A stretch of DNA of 64,000 nucleotides. It comes from Bacteroidales bacterium (GTDB lineage: Bacteria; Bacteroidota; Bacteroidia; Bacteroidales; WCHB1-69). Positions 43,561 to 53,412 of the stretch are shown here, piece after piece. The notes beneath the pieces are model-generated. The model worked only from the letters and a program-made list of their open reading frames with translations. It was not told the origin of the DNA and did no database searches. The stretch is taken from the NCBI GenBank assembly GCA_017962845.1, contig JAGCUN010000042.1:18689-82688 (forward strand). The letters run 5' to 3'. Numbering within the stretch: position 1 is the stretch's first letter; every line of letters begins with the position of its first letter. The position numbers were made by a program, and so were the translations under genes.

Positions 43561-46149
43561 TTAACGAATTACGGTGATGGTGCCGTGCAAATCTTTGGTA
43601 AGGGTGCCATGCAAAGAGGGCAGATGAACTTTGCAGACGTAATAATACGTGCCGTCTGACGACATCTGGTGGCTGTTCATGTCTTTTCCATCCCAGTTGA
43701 TGTCGATGTCGGTGGTCTTGTAAACCAATCTTCCCCATCGGTTATAAAGGTAAAAATCAACACTTTGTACACCTTTATAGGGGAATGGAACGAGAATGTC
43801 GTTGTAGCCGTCGCCATTGGGGGTGATGATGTTGGGAAGCTCGTAGTTGAAGCAGTTGTCGATGTCGAAGCATACGGTGTCGGTCATGCCCGACCAGTTG
43901 CCCACGGTGTCGATGGCCGACAGCGCGAAACAGCCGATGACGTATGGGAGCTCGGTGATGGAATAGGTGCAGTGGGTAGTGTAGCAGTCGTTGGGAATGT
44001 AGAACGAGTCAAGAATGGTGAAGGAGTCCTCCAAGGTGGGTCTGTAGTGGATATAATATTGATAAACATCAAGATAAGCGGAGTCATTGGAGAAGGTCCA
44101 GTCTAATGTCACGGTTTCGCAGTCGGTGGTGACGGTCAGTTGCGGCACTTCCGGCGGGGTGAGGTCGGCAGGCACGGCGCAATCTTTCTGCGAGCGGTTG
44201 AGGAAGGGAGCGATGGTGTCGGGGGCAAAGTAGCCGCCGGTTGACCGCACGAGGTAGCAGTAGGAGGTGCCGTTGAGCAGCCCGCGGTCGGTATAGGTGC
44301 GTTCGGTGGAGGTGGCGATGGAGTCGAATTGTTGGGCGGTTTCATCCCACCGGTAAATGGTGTATTCGGTGTTGGTCCAGGGTACAGTGGCGGTCCAATC
44401 CAACTGCAAGGCGCAGTCGAGCGGGGTGATTGACAGCCGCAGTGAGGAGGCAGGATCCGACGTGCCGGCGAGCACGAGACTGTCGTGTACTTCGGCCCAC
44501 ACCTCCACCTTGTAGGTGTAGGTCAGACCAAGGGTATTCAGTCCCATGTCTGTAAATTGCGTGTCCTGCAGCGACATTCCTGTGTAGATGAGCTGGAAGT
44601 CGTTGGGTTGGTTAGAATTGGCTCTGTAGAGCCGGTATTGGTACTCCGGTCCTGGATATTGGATAGTGTCGAGTTCGGTGGGACGGAGCCACTTCACGTG
44701 AATAATGCCATTCTCGGATTCGGTGGTCTCGATGTCGGCATGGGTGAGGCGGGGCACGTCGTTGTGCAGCACCGTGCAGGCCTCGTCCGACACGTAACTT
44801 TCTGCTCCGTCTGGGTAGTAAGCCACCACACGGTAGCAGTAGTCGTTGCCGTGGTAGAGGGGCAACGAGGTGCCGTCGTCGACAAACAAGCAGTCGGTCC
44901 AGTCGTGCGTCTCACCCACCAGCTGGTAGCCGGTGTAGCCTGGCAGCCCCGTCTCGCAGTTGTCGGGCTCAAAGTCGTAGCTTCCGTTCCTTCGGTAAAT
45001 CTTGTAGCCGGCCGTCTGGGTACAGGCGTGCAGCGACCATGACACCTCGATGGTGTTGCCTACCGGCTCTGCCACGACATTCTCTGGTTTAGGAGCTACT
45101 ACAGTGATATTCAGTGTTTTGTATGATGTGAGATTGACCTGTGGGCCATTATCTACTGCCTTAAAAAGTACGCTGTAAGGGGCGAGACGGATGTGGCTGC
45201 AAGCGGTATGCCACGTGAATTGACTGCTCACAGGCGGTGTGCCTTCTGCGGTCGGGAAGGTGGCATGATGGTCGGAAAGTCCGAATACCCCGCCGGTAGC
45301 AGTAAGTCGCACGGAGGTGGAGTTGACATCTGTGGCGGTGACCGTCAGCTGTAGGATTTCCCCGGCGGTGACGCAGGTGTCCATGCAGGTGATGATCTCC
45401 GGCGGCTGGTTGTTGCAGGCGATGATGGTGATCTGCATGTCGCGCACCACTGAGCCGATGAGCACGCCGTTCCGCCACTCTTGGATGAGGATGGCAATGT
45501 TGTATTCGCCCACCGCCATTGGCGAGTCCCATGTGAGGTCGCCGGTGCGCGGGTCAATGTCGATGAAGTTGCTGGCCGCTGGAAGTCCGTAGCCGGGGAT
45601 GTCCTCTCCTTCGTAGCCACGGCAGGGGATGAGACTGTAGCTCAGACTGTCGCCGTCGGGGTCGTAAGCGCCTGGGTTGTGGTAGTACGGCACGCCTGTG
45701 CAGCCGTTGTCAATGGGCGGGTTGAGCAGCTGCGGCGATGAGTTGGCTCCGAGGAACGGATTGATAACCAGTATGGTTTCGAGGAAAAACGGGATGTTGA
45801 CCGAGTTGGGGATGTTGACGATGCCGTTGTTGCGGTTGGGGTCTTCGAAAGTGATGTGGTAGGTGCCGGTAGAGGGGTAGGTGTGCTCGGTAATGTAGAT
45901 GTTGCGGCTGATGTCATTGTCCATGTTGATTTTCTGATAGCGGTCAACGACGGAGGAGTTGCCATCGCCCCAGAAGACCTCTATCTGTGGACGGTCGGCC
46001 GCGCTGGGGGTGTAGGTGTAGGTGATGATGGTAAAACGGTAGGTAAGGCCTCCTAAATGTTCGTAAGTAATCTCGCCGGCCCGTTGATGAGTCGCCCATG
46101 TCGCCCATGGCAACAGCAAAAGCGCAAGAAGGGCCAGCCATTTTTTCAT
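43561..46149 (-). CDS. Large surface protein with T9SS type B (gliding-motility) C-terminal domain
   Basis: 862 residues. Signal peptide about 1-19 (ending TWAT), an N-terminal beta domain beginning HQRAGEITYEHLGG, a PKD-like middle with GAYDPDGDSLSYSL at about 165-180, several fibronectin type III-like modules between about 355 and 755, and the type B sorting domain at about 770-862 (LPNIITPNGDGYNDI, VDFYLYNRWGRLVY, DGTYYYVCKV). Type B tails route proteins through T9SS without the type A tail. Likely a surface adhesin. It overlaps the M23 gene by 4 bases (ATGA), so translation is coupled. Confidence 0.9.
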   Translation of the reverse strand: MKKWLALLALLLLPWATWATHQRAGEITYEHLGGLTYRFTIITYTYTPSAADRPQIEVFWGDGNSSVVDRYQKINMDNDISRNIYITEHTYPSTGTYHITFEDPNRNNGIVNIPNSVNIPFFLETILVINPFLGANSSPQLLNPPIDNGCTGVPYYHNPGAYDPDGDSLSYSLIPCRGYEGEDIPGYGLPAASNFIDIDPRTGDLTWDSPMAVGEYNIAILIQEWRNGVLIGSVVRDMQITIIACNNQPPEIITCMDTCVTAGEILQLTVTATDVNSTSVRLTATGGVFGLSDHHATFPTAEGTPPVSSQFTWHTACSHIRLAPYSVLFKAVDNGPQVNLTSYKTLNITVVAPKPENVVAEPVGNTIEVSWSLHACTQTAGYKIYRRNGSYDFEPDNCETGLPGYTGYQLVGETHDWTDCLFVDDGTSLPLYHGNDYCYRVVAYYPDGAESYVSDEACTVLHNDVPRLTHADIETTESENGIIHVKWLRPTELDTIQYPGPEYQYRLYRANSNQPNDFQLIYTGMSLQDTQFTDMGLNTLGLTYTYKVEVWAEVHDSLVLAGTSDPASSLRLSITPLDCALQLDWTATVPWTNTEYTIYRWDETAQQFDSIATSTERTYTDRGLLNGTSYCYLVRSTGGYFAPDTIAPFLNRSQKDCAVPADLTPPEVPQLTVTTDCETVTLDWTFSNDSAYLDVYQYYIHYRPTLEDSFTILDSFYIPNDCYTTHCTYSITELPYVIGCFALSAIDTVGNWSGMTDTVCFDIDNCFNYELPNIITPNGDGYNDILVPFPYKGVQSVDFYLYNRWGRLVYKTTDIDINWDGKDMNSHQMSSDGTYYYVCKVHLPSLHGTLTKDLHGTITVIR

Positions 46150-47168
46150 TTTACACGGATCTTTTGTCCCAACTGAAGTTTGCTATTTTCAGTTAAATTG
46201 TTGAGTTTTAGAAGTTTGTCAACGGTAGTGCCATATTTTCTAGCTATGGCGTAAAGTGTGTCGCCCGATACTACCGTATGGATGACGCTGCCCGAGTTGT
46301 TGTTATTCGCGGTATTGTTAGGGGCAGGCTGTGAAGTGGGTTTCGGGGTGGGATTGGTGGTGGCAGGGGCGTTGTTGGCCGTTGTCGGAGCGTTGTTGGC
46401 TGTGGCTGGAGCAGGTGTCGGAGTAGGAGTCGGAGCCGGGGCGGAAGTCTGTGCGGCTGCCGGTGCTTCGGGGGCAGTGTCGAAGTCGAGCTCTGACTTG
46501 GCGATGGTGAGGATGTTGCTGATAAGGTCGCCGCTGCCGAAGTCAATCATCTTTTCGGGGTCAAAATGCTCGTACAGGAAGCGGGTCTCGAAATGGAGGT
46601 GTACGCCGCTGGCACGGCCCGAGCTCCCTGCGGTGCCCACCTGCTGTCCTGCTCTCACCATCTCGTTGGGTTGCACGTAGATAGAGTCAAGATGTGCATA
46701 CACAGTTTCCAAACCGTTGTAGTGCCGCACCACCACGGTCTTGCCGTAGCTGCTATACTCTTTGGCCATGCGCACAACGCCGTCAAAACAGCAGCGGATG
46801 GGCGCCCCTTTGGTCAGTGCAAGGTCGATACCGGTATGCATGCCCCCTTTGCGGTTCCCGTACTTGCTGGTGATTTTGTACATGTCGCAGGGCATCGCGA
46901 AGGCATTGTTGTGACTTTCTACCAAGATGATTTTAATATCGTCATTATTTCCAAAAGAAATGCCTAATGATTTGATTTTTAGGTATTCATTGTTCCAATC
47001 TTGGAGATAAAGGTTGTAGGATGGAATCTGATAGCTTTCTGTAATGAGATTTTCTGATGCGGCAGAGGCAGAATGGCCCTCGTAGGGGTTCAGCACGTCA
47101 TCTTGGGCGTGAAGCCATGGTGTGGAAAGGATGGCGATGAAAAGGATAAGGTTAATGATTTTTTTCAT
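46146..47168 (-). CDS. M23 endopeptidase with LysM domain
   Basis: 340 residues. Signal peptide 1-21 (ending LHAQ), a linker region, an M23 peptidase domain at about 95-205 with zinc ligands in [10 protein letters not shown] and VHLHFETR, a Pro/Thr/Asn-rich spacer at about 215-290, and one LysM peptidoglycan-binding domain at 293-338 ([20 protein letters not shown]). It probably cleaves peptidoglycan cross-links, or acts as an activator as in the EnvC type. The spacer is encoded by low-complexity DNA likely to vary in length among strains. It overlaps both neighbours by 4 bases. Confidence 0.92.
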   Translation of the reverse strand: MKKIINLILFIAILSTPWLHAQDDVLNPYEGHSASAASENLITESYQIPSYNLYLQDWNNEYLKIKSLGISFGNNDDIKIILVESHNNAFAMPCDMYKITSKYGNRKGGMHTGIDLALTKGAPIRCCFDGVVRMAKEYSSYGKTVVVRHYNGLETVYAHLDSIYVQPNEMVRAGQQVGTAGSSGRASGVHLHFETRFLYEHFDPEKMIDFGSGDLISNILTIAKSELDFDTAPEAPAAAQTSAPAPTPTPTPAPATANNAPTTANNAPATTNPTPKPTSQPAPNNTANNNNSGSVIHTVVSGDTLYAIARKYGTTVDKLLKLNNLTENSKLQLGQKIRVK

Positions 47169-47638
47169 AATGGTTGAGTGATTTTATTTAATGTCGATGT
47201 GGTGGAATATCCGTCAACGAAGGGGATGGTGGTGACGGTGCCGCCGTTTTGCAGCACAAAATCGGCACCCACGATGGTGTCGAGGGTGTAGTCGCCGCCT
47301 TTGACGAGCACGTCGGGACGTACGGTGTGGATGAGTTGCTCAGGGGTGTCGTCATCGAAGAGGATGACGAAGTCAACGCAGGCGAGTGAAGCGAGCAGGA
47401 AAGCTCTGTCATACTGGTTGTTGACGGGTCTTGACGGACCTTTAAGCCGTTGTACGGAGGCATCGGTGTTGAGCCCCACCACCAGCAGGTCGCCGAGCGT
47501 GCGGGCTTGGGCCAGATAGGTGGCGTGGCCGCGGTGCAGAATGTCGAAACAGCCGTTGGTGAAGACCACCTTCTGGCCTTCAGGCTTACTCCACGCTGCT
47601 GCGGGGATGATTTTTTTCTCGATGTCCGTTACTGCCAT
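47165..47638 (-). CDS. rfaE2: D-glycero-beta-D-manno-heptose 1-phosphate adenylyltransferase (RfaE2)
   Basis: 157 residues. Nucleotidyltransferase domain with [14 protein letters not shown] (HRGH at 35-38), [15 protein letters not shown] and the late [15 protein letters not shown]. It makes ADP-heptose for the LPS inner core; the kinase half (RfaE1) is absent from this protein and not in the window, as is usual in Bacteroidota where the two are separate. ATG 47638 lies 2 bases after the flippase-like stop; longer readings would lie inside that gene. Confidence 0.93.
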   Translation of the reverse strand: MAVTDIEKKIIPAAAWSKPEGQKVVFTNGCFDILHRGHATYLAQARTLGDLLVVGLNTDASVQRLKGPSRPVNNQYDRAFLLASLACVDFVILFDDDTPEQLIHTVRPDVLVKGGDYTLDTIVGADFVLQNGGTVTTIPFVDGYSTTSTLNKITQPL

Positions 47639-47640
47639 AG

Positions 47641-48687
47641 CTATTCCTTTCGTTTCATAAAGGCGGTTGCTGCAAGAGAGAACAACCCTAGTGTGAGCAC
47701 TTGGATGGTCTGTACTGCCCAGCCGATCCAACCGGCAGCTAATCCCGGTGCGTAAAATTCTGAACCGCTGTATAATACAATCATGGCCGCTACAATCAGC
47801 GGATAGGTGCCGATGCCACCGGGGCCGATCAAAAAGCCGATGTTGCCCATGGCAAACACGGTGAACATCATCACAAAAGTATATCCTGAGAGAAAATCAA
47901 ACGCTTGGAAACAAAATACGGTTTCCAATACCCACAGCACCCATATCAGCAACGAATAGCAAATGAACAGCCACGGCCTTCGCACATCCTTGATGGAGAT
48001 CAATCCCTGCCAAATCCCCACAAAAAAGTCTTTGATTTTGACAAACAATTTCACTTTCGACCACCACTTGCGGGTAAGGATAATCGCCACGATGAGCAGA
48101 ACGAACGCGCCGAGGATGATGTAAAGTCTGTGGTTGCGTGCCATGCCGTCAGCCTTCGCGGATAGCATCTCACGCAGGGTGGCATCCCCGATATGGAGCG
48201 AGTCCATCAGACCGGTGTTCAGCAGGAAAGCCGCAATGAAGATGGCCACCATGATGATGAAGTCCACCGCTCGCTCCGTGACGACCGTGCCGAGCGACTT
48301 CTCAAAGGGAACCTTCTCATAACGTTGCAGGAAGGTGCAGCGCAGCACCTCGCCGAGACGCGGAAACACGTAGTTGGCCAGATAGCATACCATGACGGAG
48401 TAGAAAACCATGCTGCGACGAGTCTCGTAACCGAGAGGCTGCAACAGCTGCCGCTGGCGCAATGCTCGGATATAGTTCGATATCGCCCCCGCCAAGTAAG
48501 CGAGAAAAAGGAAAACCCATGCCGTACCCCTCGTCACCTGCCGCGCACTTTCCTTCAAATGGGCAACATCGTCAGCCGACAATTTCCGGATGGAAATCCA
48601 TACAAAAAATACGCCTACCCCAAAGAACAGGATGAATTTGAGGATCTTTTTCAGCACTTCCACAGCCGCATTTTTCTTCTTTTCCAT
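47641..48687 (-). CDS. Lysylphosphatidylglycerol synthase TM-region/flippase-like membrane protein
   Basis: 348 residues with about seven to eight membrane helices. The pattern ([61 protein letters not shown]) is that of the LPG_synthase_TM (YbhN/AglD) superfamily, thought to flip or move lipid-linked molecules. No soluble aminoacyl-transferase domain is attached. It leads a run with rfaE2 and cell-wall genes, which fits envelope lipid work. Start at ATG 48687 (MEKKKNAAV) below the TAACTTTG box. Confidence 0.9.
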   Translation of the reverse strand: MEKKKNAAVEVLKKILKFILFFGVGVFFVWISIRKLSADDVAHLKESARQVTRGTAWVFLFLAYLAGAISNYIRALRQRQLLQPLGYETRRSMVFYSVMVCYLANYVFPRLGEVLRCTFLQRYEKVPFEKSLGTVVTERAVDFIIMVAIFIAAFLLNTGLMDSLHIGDATLREMLSAKADGMARNHRLYIILGAFVLLIVAIILTRKWWSKVKLFVKIKDFFVGIWQGLISIKDVRRPWLFICYSLLIWVLWVLETVFCFQAFDFLSGYTFVMMFTVFAMGNIGFLIGPGGIGTYPLIVAAMIVLYSGSEFYAPGLAAGWIGWAVQTIQVLTLGLFSLAATAFMKRKE

Positions 48688-48705
48688 GATAGTAATTTCA
48701 GGCTG

Positions 48706-48713
48706 CAAAGTTA
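48706..48713 (-). promoter_or_regulatory. -7 element for the flippase-rfaE2-M23 run
   Basis: TAACTTTG on the minus strand followed by CA, 18 bases before the ATG at 48687. Confidence 0.5.
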
Positions 48714-48817
48714 CAATTTTTTTGCGAAACTGAAAAAAGTCGCGCATATCTGCTGTTATTATCCGAATCATTAAAAAATAATTAATTATCTGATAGTGCC
48801 GTATGAAAAAAACATTG

Positions 48818-48825
48818 TATCTTTG
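48818..48825 (+). promoter_or_regulatory. -7 element for the methyltransferase-barrel-nqr run
   Basis: TATCTTTG followed by CA, 39 bases before ATG 48865. No other consensus box precedes nqrC, so this may serve the whole run. Confidence 0.5.
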
Positions 48826-48864
48826 CAAATTATTTTTTTGTTTTGTGAAAGAAAAGAAGTACCT

Positions 48865-49656
48865 ATGCAAGCTAGACATTTGGACAGAAGAGTTTACTTC
48901 AATGAACTGGCAAAGACCTCGCGGGAATACTTTATCAGTTATGTGAACAAATTCATTGACCTGGAGGCACATCCCCGCGTGTTGGAGATCGGTTGCGGTG
49001 AAGGGGGGAATCTGCTGCCTTTCGCAGAACAGGGCTGCTATGTGCTGGGAATTGATTTTGACAAGAATAAGATAGATAGTGCGAATGCCTTTTTTGAGGA
49101 ACAGGGATTAAAGGGCGATTTTATCTGTTCTGATTTCATGAAGGTGCCTGAACCTCAAAGTGTTGAGGAAAAATACGACCTTGTTCTGATTCACGATGTG
49201 GTGGAGCATATCGAGATGCCCTATAAGCCCACATTTTTGGAGCATATGAAGAGATTCATGAAGCCCGATGCGTATGCCTATTTCGGATTTCCTGCATGGC
49301 AGATGCCCTTTGGAGGCCATCAGCAAATTTGTAAAAGCAAGTTCGTTTCCAAGCTGCCGTTCATCCATCTGCTGTCAGAAAAGCAATACAGAAGACTTCT
49401 CCAAAGACATGGTGAGGATGAAGGGAAGATTGCTGAATTGTTGAGCATCAAGCATTCGAAAATGCCGGTCGAGCTGTTCGAAAAATTCGTGAAAGCTGCC
49501 CAGTTGAAGGTTGTCAAACGCACCTACTGGGTGATTAATCCGCATTATAAAGTCAAATTTCACCTGATTCCGCTGCGTGAGATCTGGCCGTTTACCAAAA
49601 TCCCGTATCTGCGCAATTTTTATACCACTTCCGCTTGGTATATTCTTCATCAATAA
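48865..49656 (+). CDS. Class I SAM-dependent methyltransferase
   Basis: 263 residues. Rossmann methyltransferase core with motif I VLEIGCGEGGNLLPFA near 39-54, motif II VLGIDFD, motif IV LVLIHDVVEHI and a C-terminal extension of about 100 residues with a basic stretch. The late segment (FKVKFHLIPLREIWPFTK type) resembles lipid- or sugar-directed methyltransferases, but substrate is not readable. ATG 48865 (MQARHLDRRVYF) is chosen because the longer reading crosses the promoter. It precedes the outer-membrane barrel gene by 26 bases. Confidence 0.85.
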   Translation: MQARHLDRRVYFNELAKTSREYFISYVNKFIDLEAHPRVLEIGCGEGGNLLPFAEQGCYVLGIDFDKNKIDSANAFFEEQGLKGDFICSDFMKVPEPQSVEEKYDLVLIHDVVEHIEMPYKPTFLEHMKRFMKPDAYAYFGFPAWQMPFGGHQQICKSKFVSKLPFIHLLSEKQYRRLLQRHGEDEGKIAELLSIKHSKMPVELFEKFVKAAQLKVVKRTYWVINPHYKVKFHLIPLREIWPFTKIPYLRNFYTTSAWYILHQ

Positions 49657-49682
49657 TTGTCAATTTTTATAAATAATCCATT

Positions 49683-50270
49683 ATGAAAAAGTCACTTGTC
49701 ATTTTTATTTTGCTGGGTATGATGTTCCCGTTCGCACTCCGTGCGCAGGATTCCGAGTATAAAGGTACAGCTTTCACCGGTGGTATCAAGGTGGGCATCA
49801 ATTTCAGTAATTACATCGGAAAGAGTACGATGCAGCCTGGCGGCGAGGCGGGTATTTTCATCCGTGCGGGTCGTTCGTTCTATTTCGAACCCTCCTTCAT
49901 GTACTCGTTCCGCAGCACCAATTTCAAAGACTTCAAAAATGAGTTGGAGGAGAGTTTTGAGGTAGGCCAGCATTTTATTGATGTGCCGCTTCTGCTCGGT
50001 TATAAGATCGTCAACAAAAAGAATTTCAATTTGCGCATCTTCATCGGGCCCCGTGTGGGCTTCCGTCTCGGCAGCGATTACGACAACTTTGAGGATGCAG
50101 TGGGGTTCGCCCAGTGGGGAGCGCAGGCCGGTCTCGGTATCGACTTCTGGATTTTCACCTTCGATGCCAAATACGACATTTCGGCCAGCAAGTTCAAACA
50201 GTATGACGAGAGCACCTTCTGGAAACAGAATATGGTCAATCTCGTTCTGGGTGTTAAATTCAAACGCTAA
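49683..50270 (+). CDS. Outer-membrane beta-barrel protein (PorT-like family)
   Basis: 195 residues. Signal peptide about 1-21 (ending LRAQ), then an eight-strand-type barrel: GGIKVGINFSNY, GEAGIFIRAG, FYFEPSFMYS, FIDVPLLLGYKI, RIFIGPRVGFRLGS and a closing NLVLGVKFKR. This is the general OMP_b-brl_2 family; it is shorter than true T9SS PorT and I do not equate them. Its position directly before nqrC (54 bases) is unusual and may only reflect read-through. Confidence 0.85.
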   Translation: MKKSLVIFILLGMMFPFALRAQDSEYKGTAFTGGIKVGINFSNYIGKSTMQPGGEAGIFIRAGRSFYFEPSFMYSFRSTNFKDFKNELEESFEVGQHFIDVPLLLGYKIVNKKNFNLRIFIGPRVGFRLGSDYDNFEDAVGFAQWGAQAGLGIDFWIFTFDAKYDISASKFKQYDESTFWKQNMVNLVLGVKFKR

Positions 50271-50324
50271 ATAATTATCTGTTAGATATTTGTATAGCTT
50301 CTGCTTCGGCGTGGCACCCCTGCG

Positions 50325-50957
50325 ATGAAGAATTTCAGCAACACCTATATATTTATATATGTCAGCATCCTTGTGGTGGTGATGGTGGTGTTACTTTCGG
50401 GTTTGACGATCGGACTGAAGTCGCGGCAGGAGATGAACTTTGCCGCCGACAAGGCCTCGCAGATTCTGCGTGCCGCCGGCTACGATGAGATGTCTGGCAA
50501 GGACGCTGCCGACCTGTTCGCTAAGGTGGCGGTACGTGGGGAAGGGGAGAAGGAATGCTATACGATGCAATGTGCTGATGGTACGACAGGTATCGTGGTG
50601 CGTGTGGAGGGCAAGGGTTTGTGGGGACCGATTTGGGGCTATGTGGTGATTGCCCAAGATGGGAGAACCATCAAAGGTGTGGCCTTTTCGCACAAGTCGG
50701 AAACTCCCGGACTGGGTGCGAATATCACGGAAGAGAAGTTCCAGTCGCAGTTTGTAGGGAAAAGTCTGTACGATGCCGCCGGGCGCTCCACTTCCGTCAG
50801 GGTGTTGAAGCCCGGTCGCGAGCCTCAGGTGGCCGCCGCCAACCGTGTGGATGCCATCACTGGCGCCACGCTAACCTCCAACGGGGTGGATGCCATGCTG
50901 CAGCAGCTGCCCGCACTCTCGGATTCTAATCGTCAAACTCAACCCACCACGCGATGA
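50325..50957 (+). CDS. nqrC: Na+-translocating NADH:quinone reductase subunit C
   Basis: 210 residues. An N-terminal membrane helix (about 9-31) and a periplasmic FMN-binding domain. The flavinylation motif reads ITGATLTSNGV near 183-193, with the Thr of TGAT x T as the covalent FMN site installed by ApbE; SHKSETPGLGANI is also diagnostic. It is somewhat shorter than typical NqrC (about 240-260), by trimming of the mid-domain. It overlaps nqrD by 4 bases. nqrA and nqrB, which normally precede it, are absent from this locus. Confidence 0.93.
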   Translation: MKNFSNTYIFIYVSILVVVMVVLLSGLTIGLKSRQEMNFAADKASQILRAAGYDEMSGKDAADLFAKVAVRGEGEKECYTMQCADGTTGIVVRVEGKGLWGPIWGYVVIAQDGRTIKGVAFSHKSETPGLGANITEEKFQSQFVGKSLYDAAGRSTSVRVLKPGREPQVAAANRVDAITGATLTSNGVDAMLQQLPALSDSNRQTQPTTR

Positions 50958-51553
50958 AAAAATACCTCGGACCCTTATCGAAAGAGAATCCCATCCTCGT
51001 GCAGGTGCTCGGCGTGTGCTCGGCCCTGGCCGTCACCGCCCAGCTGAAACCGGCCGTGGTGATGGCCCTCTCCGTGACAGTGGTCTGCGCCCTGTCGAAT
51101 CTGATTATCTCGCTGTTACGCAATACCATACCGTCACGTGTTAGAATCATGGTTCAATTGCTGGTGGTCTCCTCGTTGGTCATCGCTGTGGACCAGTTCT
51201 TGCAGGCTTACGTCTTTGAAATCAGTCGGATGCTCTCGGTTTTTGTGGGACTCATCATCACCAACTGCATCATCATGGGACGGCTGGAGGCTTACGCCCT
51301 CTCGCACCCGCCGGTGCCGTCGTTCATCGATGGTTTGATGAACGGCCTGGGTTACGGATTGGTGCTGGTGGTGGTGGGCACCATTCGCGAACTGTTGGGT
51401 TCTGGAACGCTTTGGGGCTGCCAGGTGGTGCCGCAGGCGTTTTACGAGGCCGGCTACATGAACAACGGACTGATGATTCTGCCGCCAATGGCGCTCATCA
51501 TCGTGGGTGCGTTGATATGGATTTTGAATGCTAAACAAAATAAGGTGAAATGA
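50954..51553 (+). CDS. nqrD: Na+-translocating NADH:quinone reductase subunit D
   Basis: 199 residues, six predicted membrane helices. NqrD/RnfE family: [20 protein letters not shown] at the N-terminus, the paired half-helix region with [13 protein letters not shown] whose Cys helps bind the [2Fe-2S] cluster shared with NqrE, and [14 protein letters not shown]. It is the electron path from NqrF to NqrC/B across the membrane. Translationally coupled to nqrC and nqrE by 4-base overlaps. Confidence 0.95.
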   Translation: MKKYLGPLSKENPILVQVLGVCSALAVTAQLKPAVVMALSVTVVCALSNLIISLLRNTIPSRVRIMVQLLVVSSLVIAVDQFLQAYVFEISRMLSVFVGLIITNCIIMGRLEAYALSHPPVPSFIDGLMNGLGYGLVLVVVGTIRELLGSGTLWGCQVVPQAFYEAGYMNNGLMILPPMALIIVGALIWILNAKQNKVK

Positions 51554-52161
51554 GCGGGTTGGGTGAGCTTTTCGTGCGGTCGGCGCTGATCGACAATATG
51601 GTGTTCGCCTACTTTTTGGGGATGTGCTCCTATTTGGCCGTCTCCAAAAATGTGAAGACAGCACTCGGTTTGGGTATCGCCGTATGTTTCGTTCTTACCG
51701 TGACTGTACCTGTCAACTATCTGATTGACAAGTATCTGCTGCAAGCTGGTGCTTTGTCGTGGATGAGTGTTTCATTCGCAGGCGTTGATCTTTCGTTCCT
51801 TTCGCTCATCATTTTCATCGCCGTCATCGCAGGTATAGTGCAGTTATTGGAGATGGTGATCGAAAAATTCTCGCCCGCGCTCTATCAGGCGTTAGGCATC
51901 TTTTTGCCGCTGATAGCAGTCAACTGCGCTATTCTGGGCGGTTCGCTCTTCATGCAGGAGCGGCATTTCCCGACAGTGGCGCACAGTTTCTCGTATGCGG
52001 TGGGCTCTGGCGTGGGCTGGCTGCTGGCCATCGTGGCGTTTGCGGCCATCCGTGAGAGACTTCGCTATTCCGATATTCCTAAAGGATTGCAGGGCAACGG
52101 GATAGCCTATATCATTACTGGTCTTTTAGGCCTGGCATTTATGGCATTTTTAGGATTTTAG
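51550..52161 (+). CDS. nqrE: Na+-translocating NADH:quinone reductase subunit E
   Basis: 203 residues, six predicted membrane helices. NqrE/RnfA family: [19 protein letters not shown], then TVPVNYLID, and the second half-helix [16 protein letters not shown], matching the NqrD Cys region so that the two subunits share an iron-sulfur cluster. The N-terminal Cys in [11 protein letters not shown] is the other ligand. Ends with TAG just before the strong Shine-Dalgarno of nqrF. Confidence 0.95.
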   Translation: MSGLGELFVRSALIDNMVFAYFLGMCSYLAVSKNVKTALGLGIAVCFVLTVTVPVNYLIDKYLLQAGALSWMSVSFAGVDLSFLSLIIFIAVIAGIVQLLEMVIEKFSPALYQALGIFLPLIAVNCAILGGSLFMQERHFPTVAHSFSYAVGSGVGWLLAIVAFAAIRERLRYSDIPKGLQGNGIAYIITGLLGLAFMAFLGF

Positions 52162-52168
52162 AAGGAGG
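52162..52168 (+). promoter_or_regulatory. Strong Shine-Dalgarno for nqrF
   Basis: AAGGAGG ends 8 bases before ATG 52177 and starts right after the nqrE stop; it selects this ATG over a nearby out-of-frame ATG at 52172. Confidence 0.65.
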
Positions 52169-52176
52169 ATGATGGG

Positions 52177-53412
52177 ATGAAGACGATGCTGATAGCTTTA
52201 GGGATTGCGCTGGTGGTGATTTGGATCTTGGTGGCGATGTTGCTCTTTGCCCGCAGGAAGTTAGTGCCGGGCGGGAAGGTGAAGATCCGCATCAATGGCG
52301 AGAAGGAGGTGGAACACGAGCGCGGATGTTCGTTGTTGCAGGCGCTGTCGGACGAGAAGGTCTTTGTGCCGTCGGCCTGCGGCGGGGGCGGCAGCTGTGG
52401 TACCTGCAAAGGCAAGGTGCTGTCGGGTGGTGGCGAGATTCTGCCCACCGAGCTGGCGCATATCTCCCGCAAGATGGCCGCCGACCATTACCGGCTCTTC
52501 TGTCAGGTGAAGGTGCGCGAGGATATGGAAATTGAAATCCCCAAGGAGTTTTTCGGCATCAAGAAGTGGAAATGCAGGGTGGTTTCCAACCGCAATGTGG
52601 CCACTTTCATCAAGGAACTGGTGCTGCAACTGCCTGAAGGTGAGTATATCGACTTCCACTCCGGCGGCTATATACAGATTGATATTCCGGCTTGTACCGT
52701 TCCTTTTTCAAATATCAATGTAGAAGAAAAATTCCGTGCCGACTGGCAAAAAATGGGACTTTTCAATCTGAAAATGAAAAACAGCAGCAATACCGTCAGA
52801 GCCTACTCTATGGCCAATTATCCTGCTGAAAATCAGATCATCATGCTCAATGTGCGTATCGCCACGCCACCTTTCAACCGCAAGAAAGGCGCCTTCGAGA
52901 AGGTGAATCCGGGGGTGGCTTCCAGCTATATCCATAGTCTAAAACCTGGCGACGAGGTGATGGTTTCCGGACCTTACGGCGAGTTCTTCGTGGAAGAGGG
53001 CAGGGGAGAGATGATGTTCATTGGCGGTGGCGCTGGCATGGCCCCGATGCGTTCGCATATCTTCCATCAATTCAAGACTTTACACACTCAACGAAAAACT
53101 ACCTTCTGGTATGGCGGTCGCTCGTTGCAGGAATTGTTCTATATGGATGATTTTCAGGGAATTGAGCGCGAAAACGACAACTTCTCTTTCCATGTCGCCC
53201 TCTCCGACCCGCTACCCGATGACCACTGGACCGGTCCGACCGGCTTCATCCACCAAGTCATTTATGATCAGTACTTGAAAGACCATCCCGCCCCCGAAGA
53301 GATTCAATACTATATTTGCGGCCCTCCGATGATGCTCCAAGCCGTCCTCCACATGCTCGACTCCCTCGGCGTTCCCCCCGAAAATATCCACTACGACGAC
53401 TTTGGAAATTAA
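52177..53412 (+). CDS. nqrF: Na+-translocating NADH:quinone reductase subunit F
   Basis: 411 residues. N-terminal membrane helix (about 3-24), a ferredoxin-type [2Fe-2S] domain with CGGGGSCGTC near 68-77 and a distal Cys in LFCQVKV, then an FAD domain (RAYSMANYP) and an NADH domain (GGGAGMAPMRSH, YYICGPPMML). It is the NADH-oxidising entry subunit, unique to Nqr and not found in Rnf, so the cluster is Nqr. Its stop is contained in the first unit of a repeat array that follows. Confidence 0.96.
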   Translation: MKTMLIALGIALVVIWILVAMLLFARRKLVPGGKVKIRINGEKEVEHERGCSLLQALSDEKVFVPSACGGGGSCGTCKGKVLSGGGEILPTELAHISRKMAADHYRLFCQVKVREDMEIEIPKEFFGIKKWKCRVVSNRNVATFIKELVLQLPEGEYIDFHSGGYIQIDIPACTVPFSNINVEEKFRADWQKMGLFNLKMKNSSNTVRAYSMANYPAENQIIMLNVRIATPPFNRKKGAFEKVNPGVASSYIHSLKPGDEVMVSGPYGEFFVEEGRGEMMFIGGGAGMAPMRSHIFHQFKTLHTQRKTTFWYGGRSLQELFYMDDFQGIERENDNFSFHVALSDPLPDDHWTGPTGFIHQVIYDQYLKDHPAPEEIQYYICGPPMMLQAVLHMLDSLGVPPENIHYDDFGN

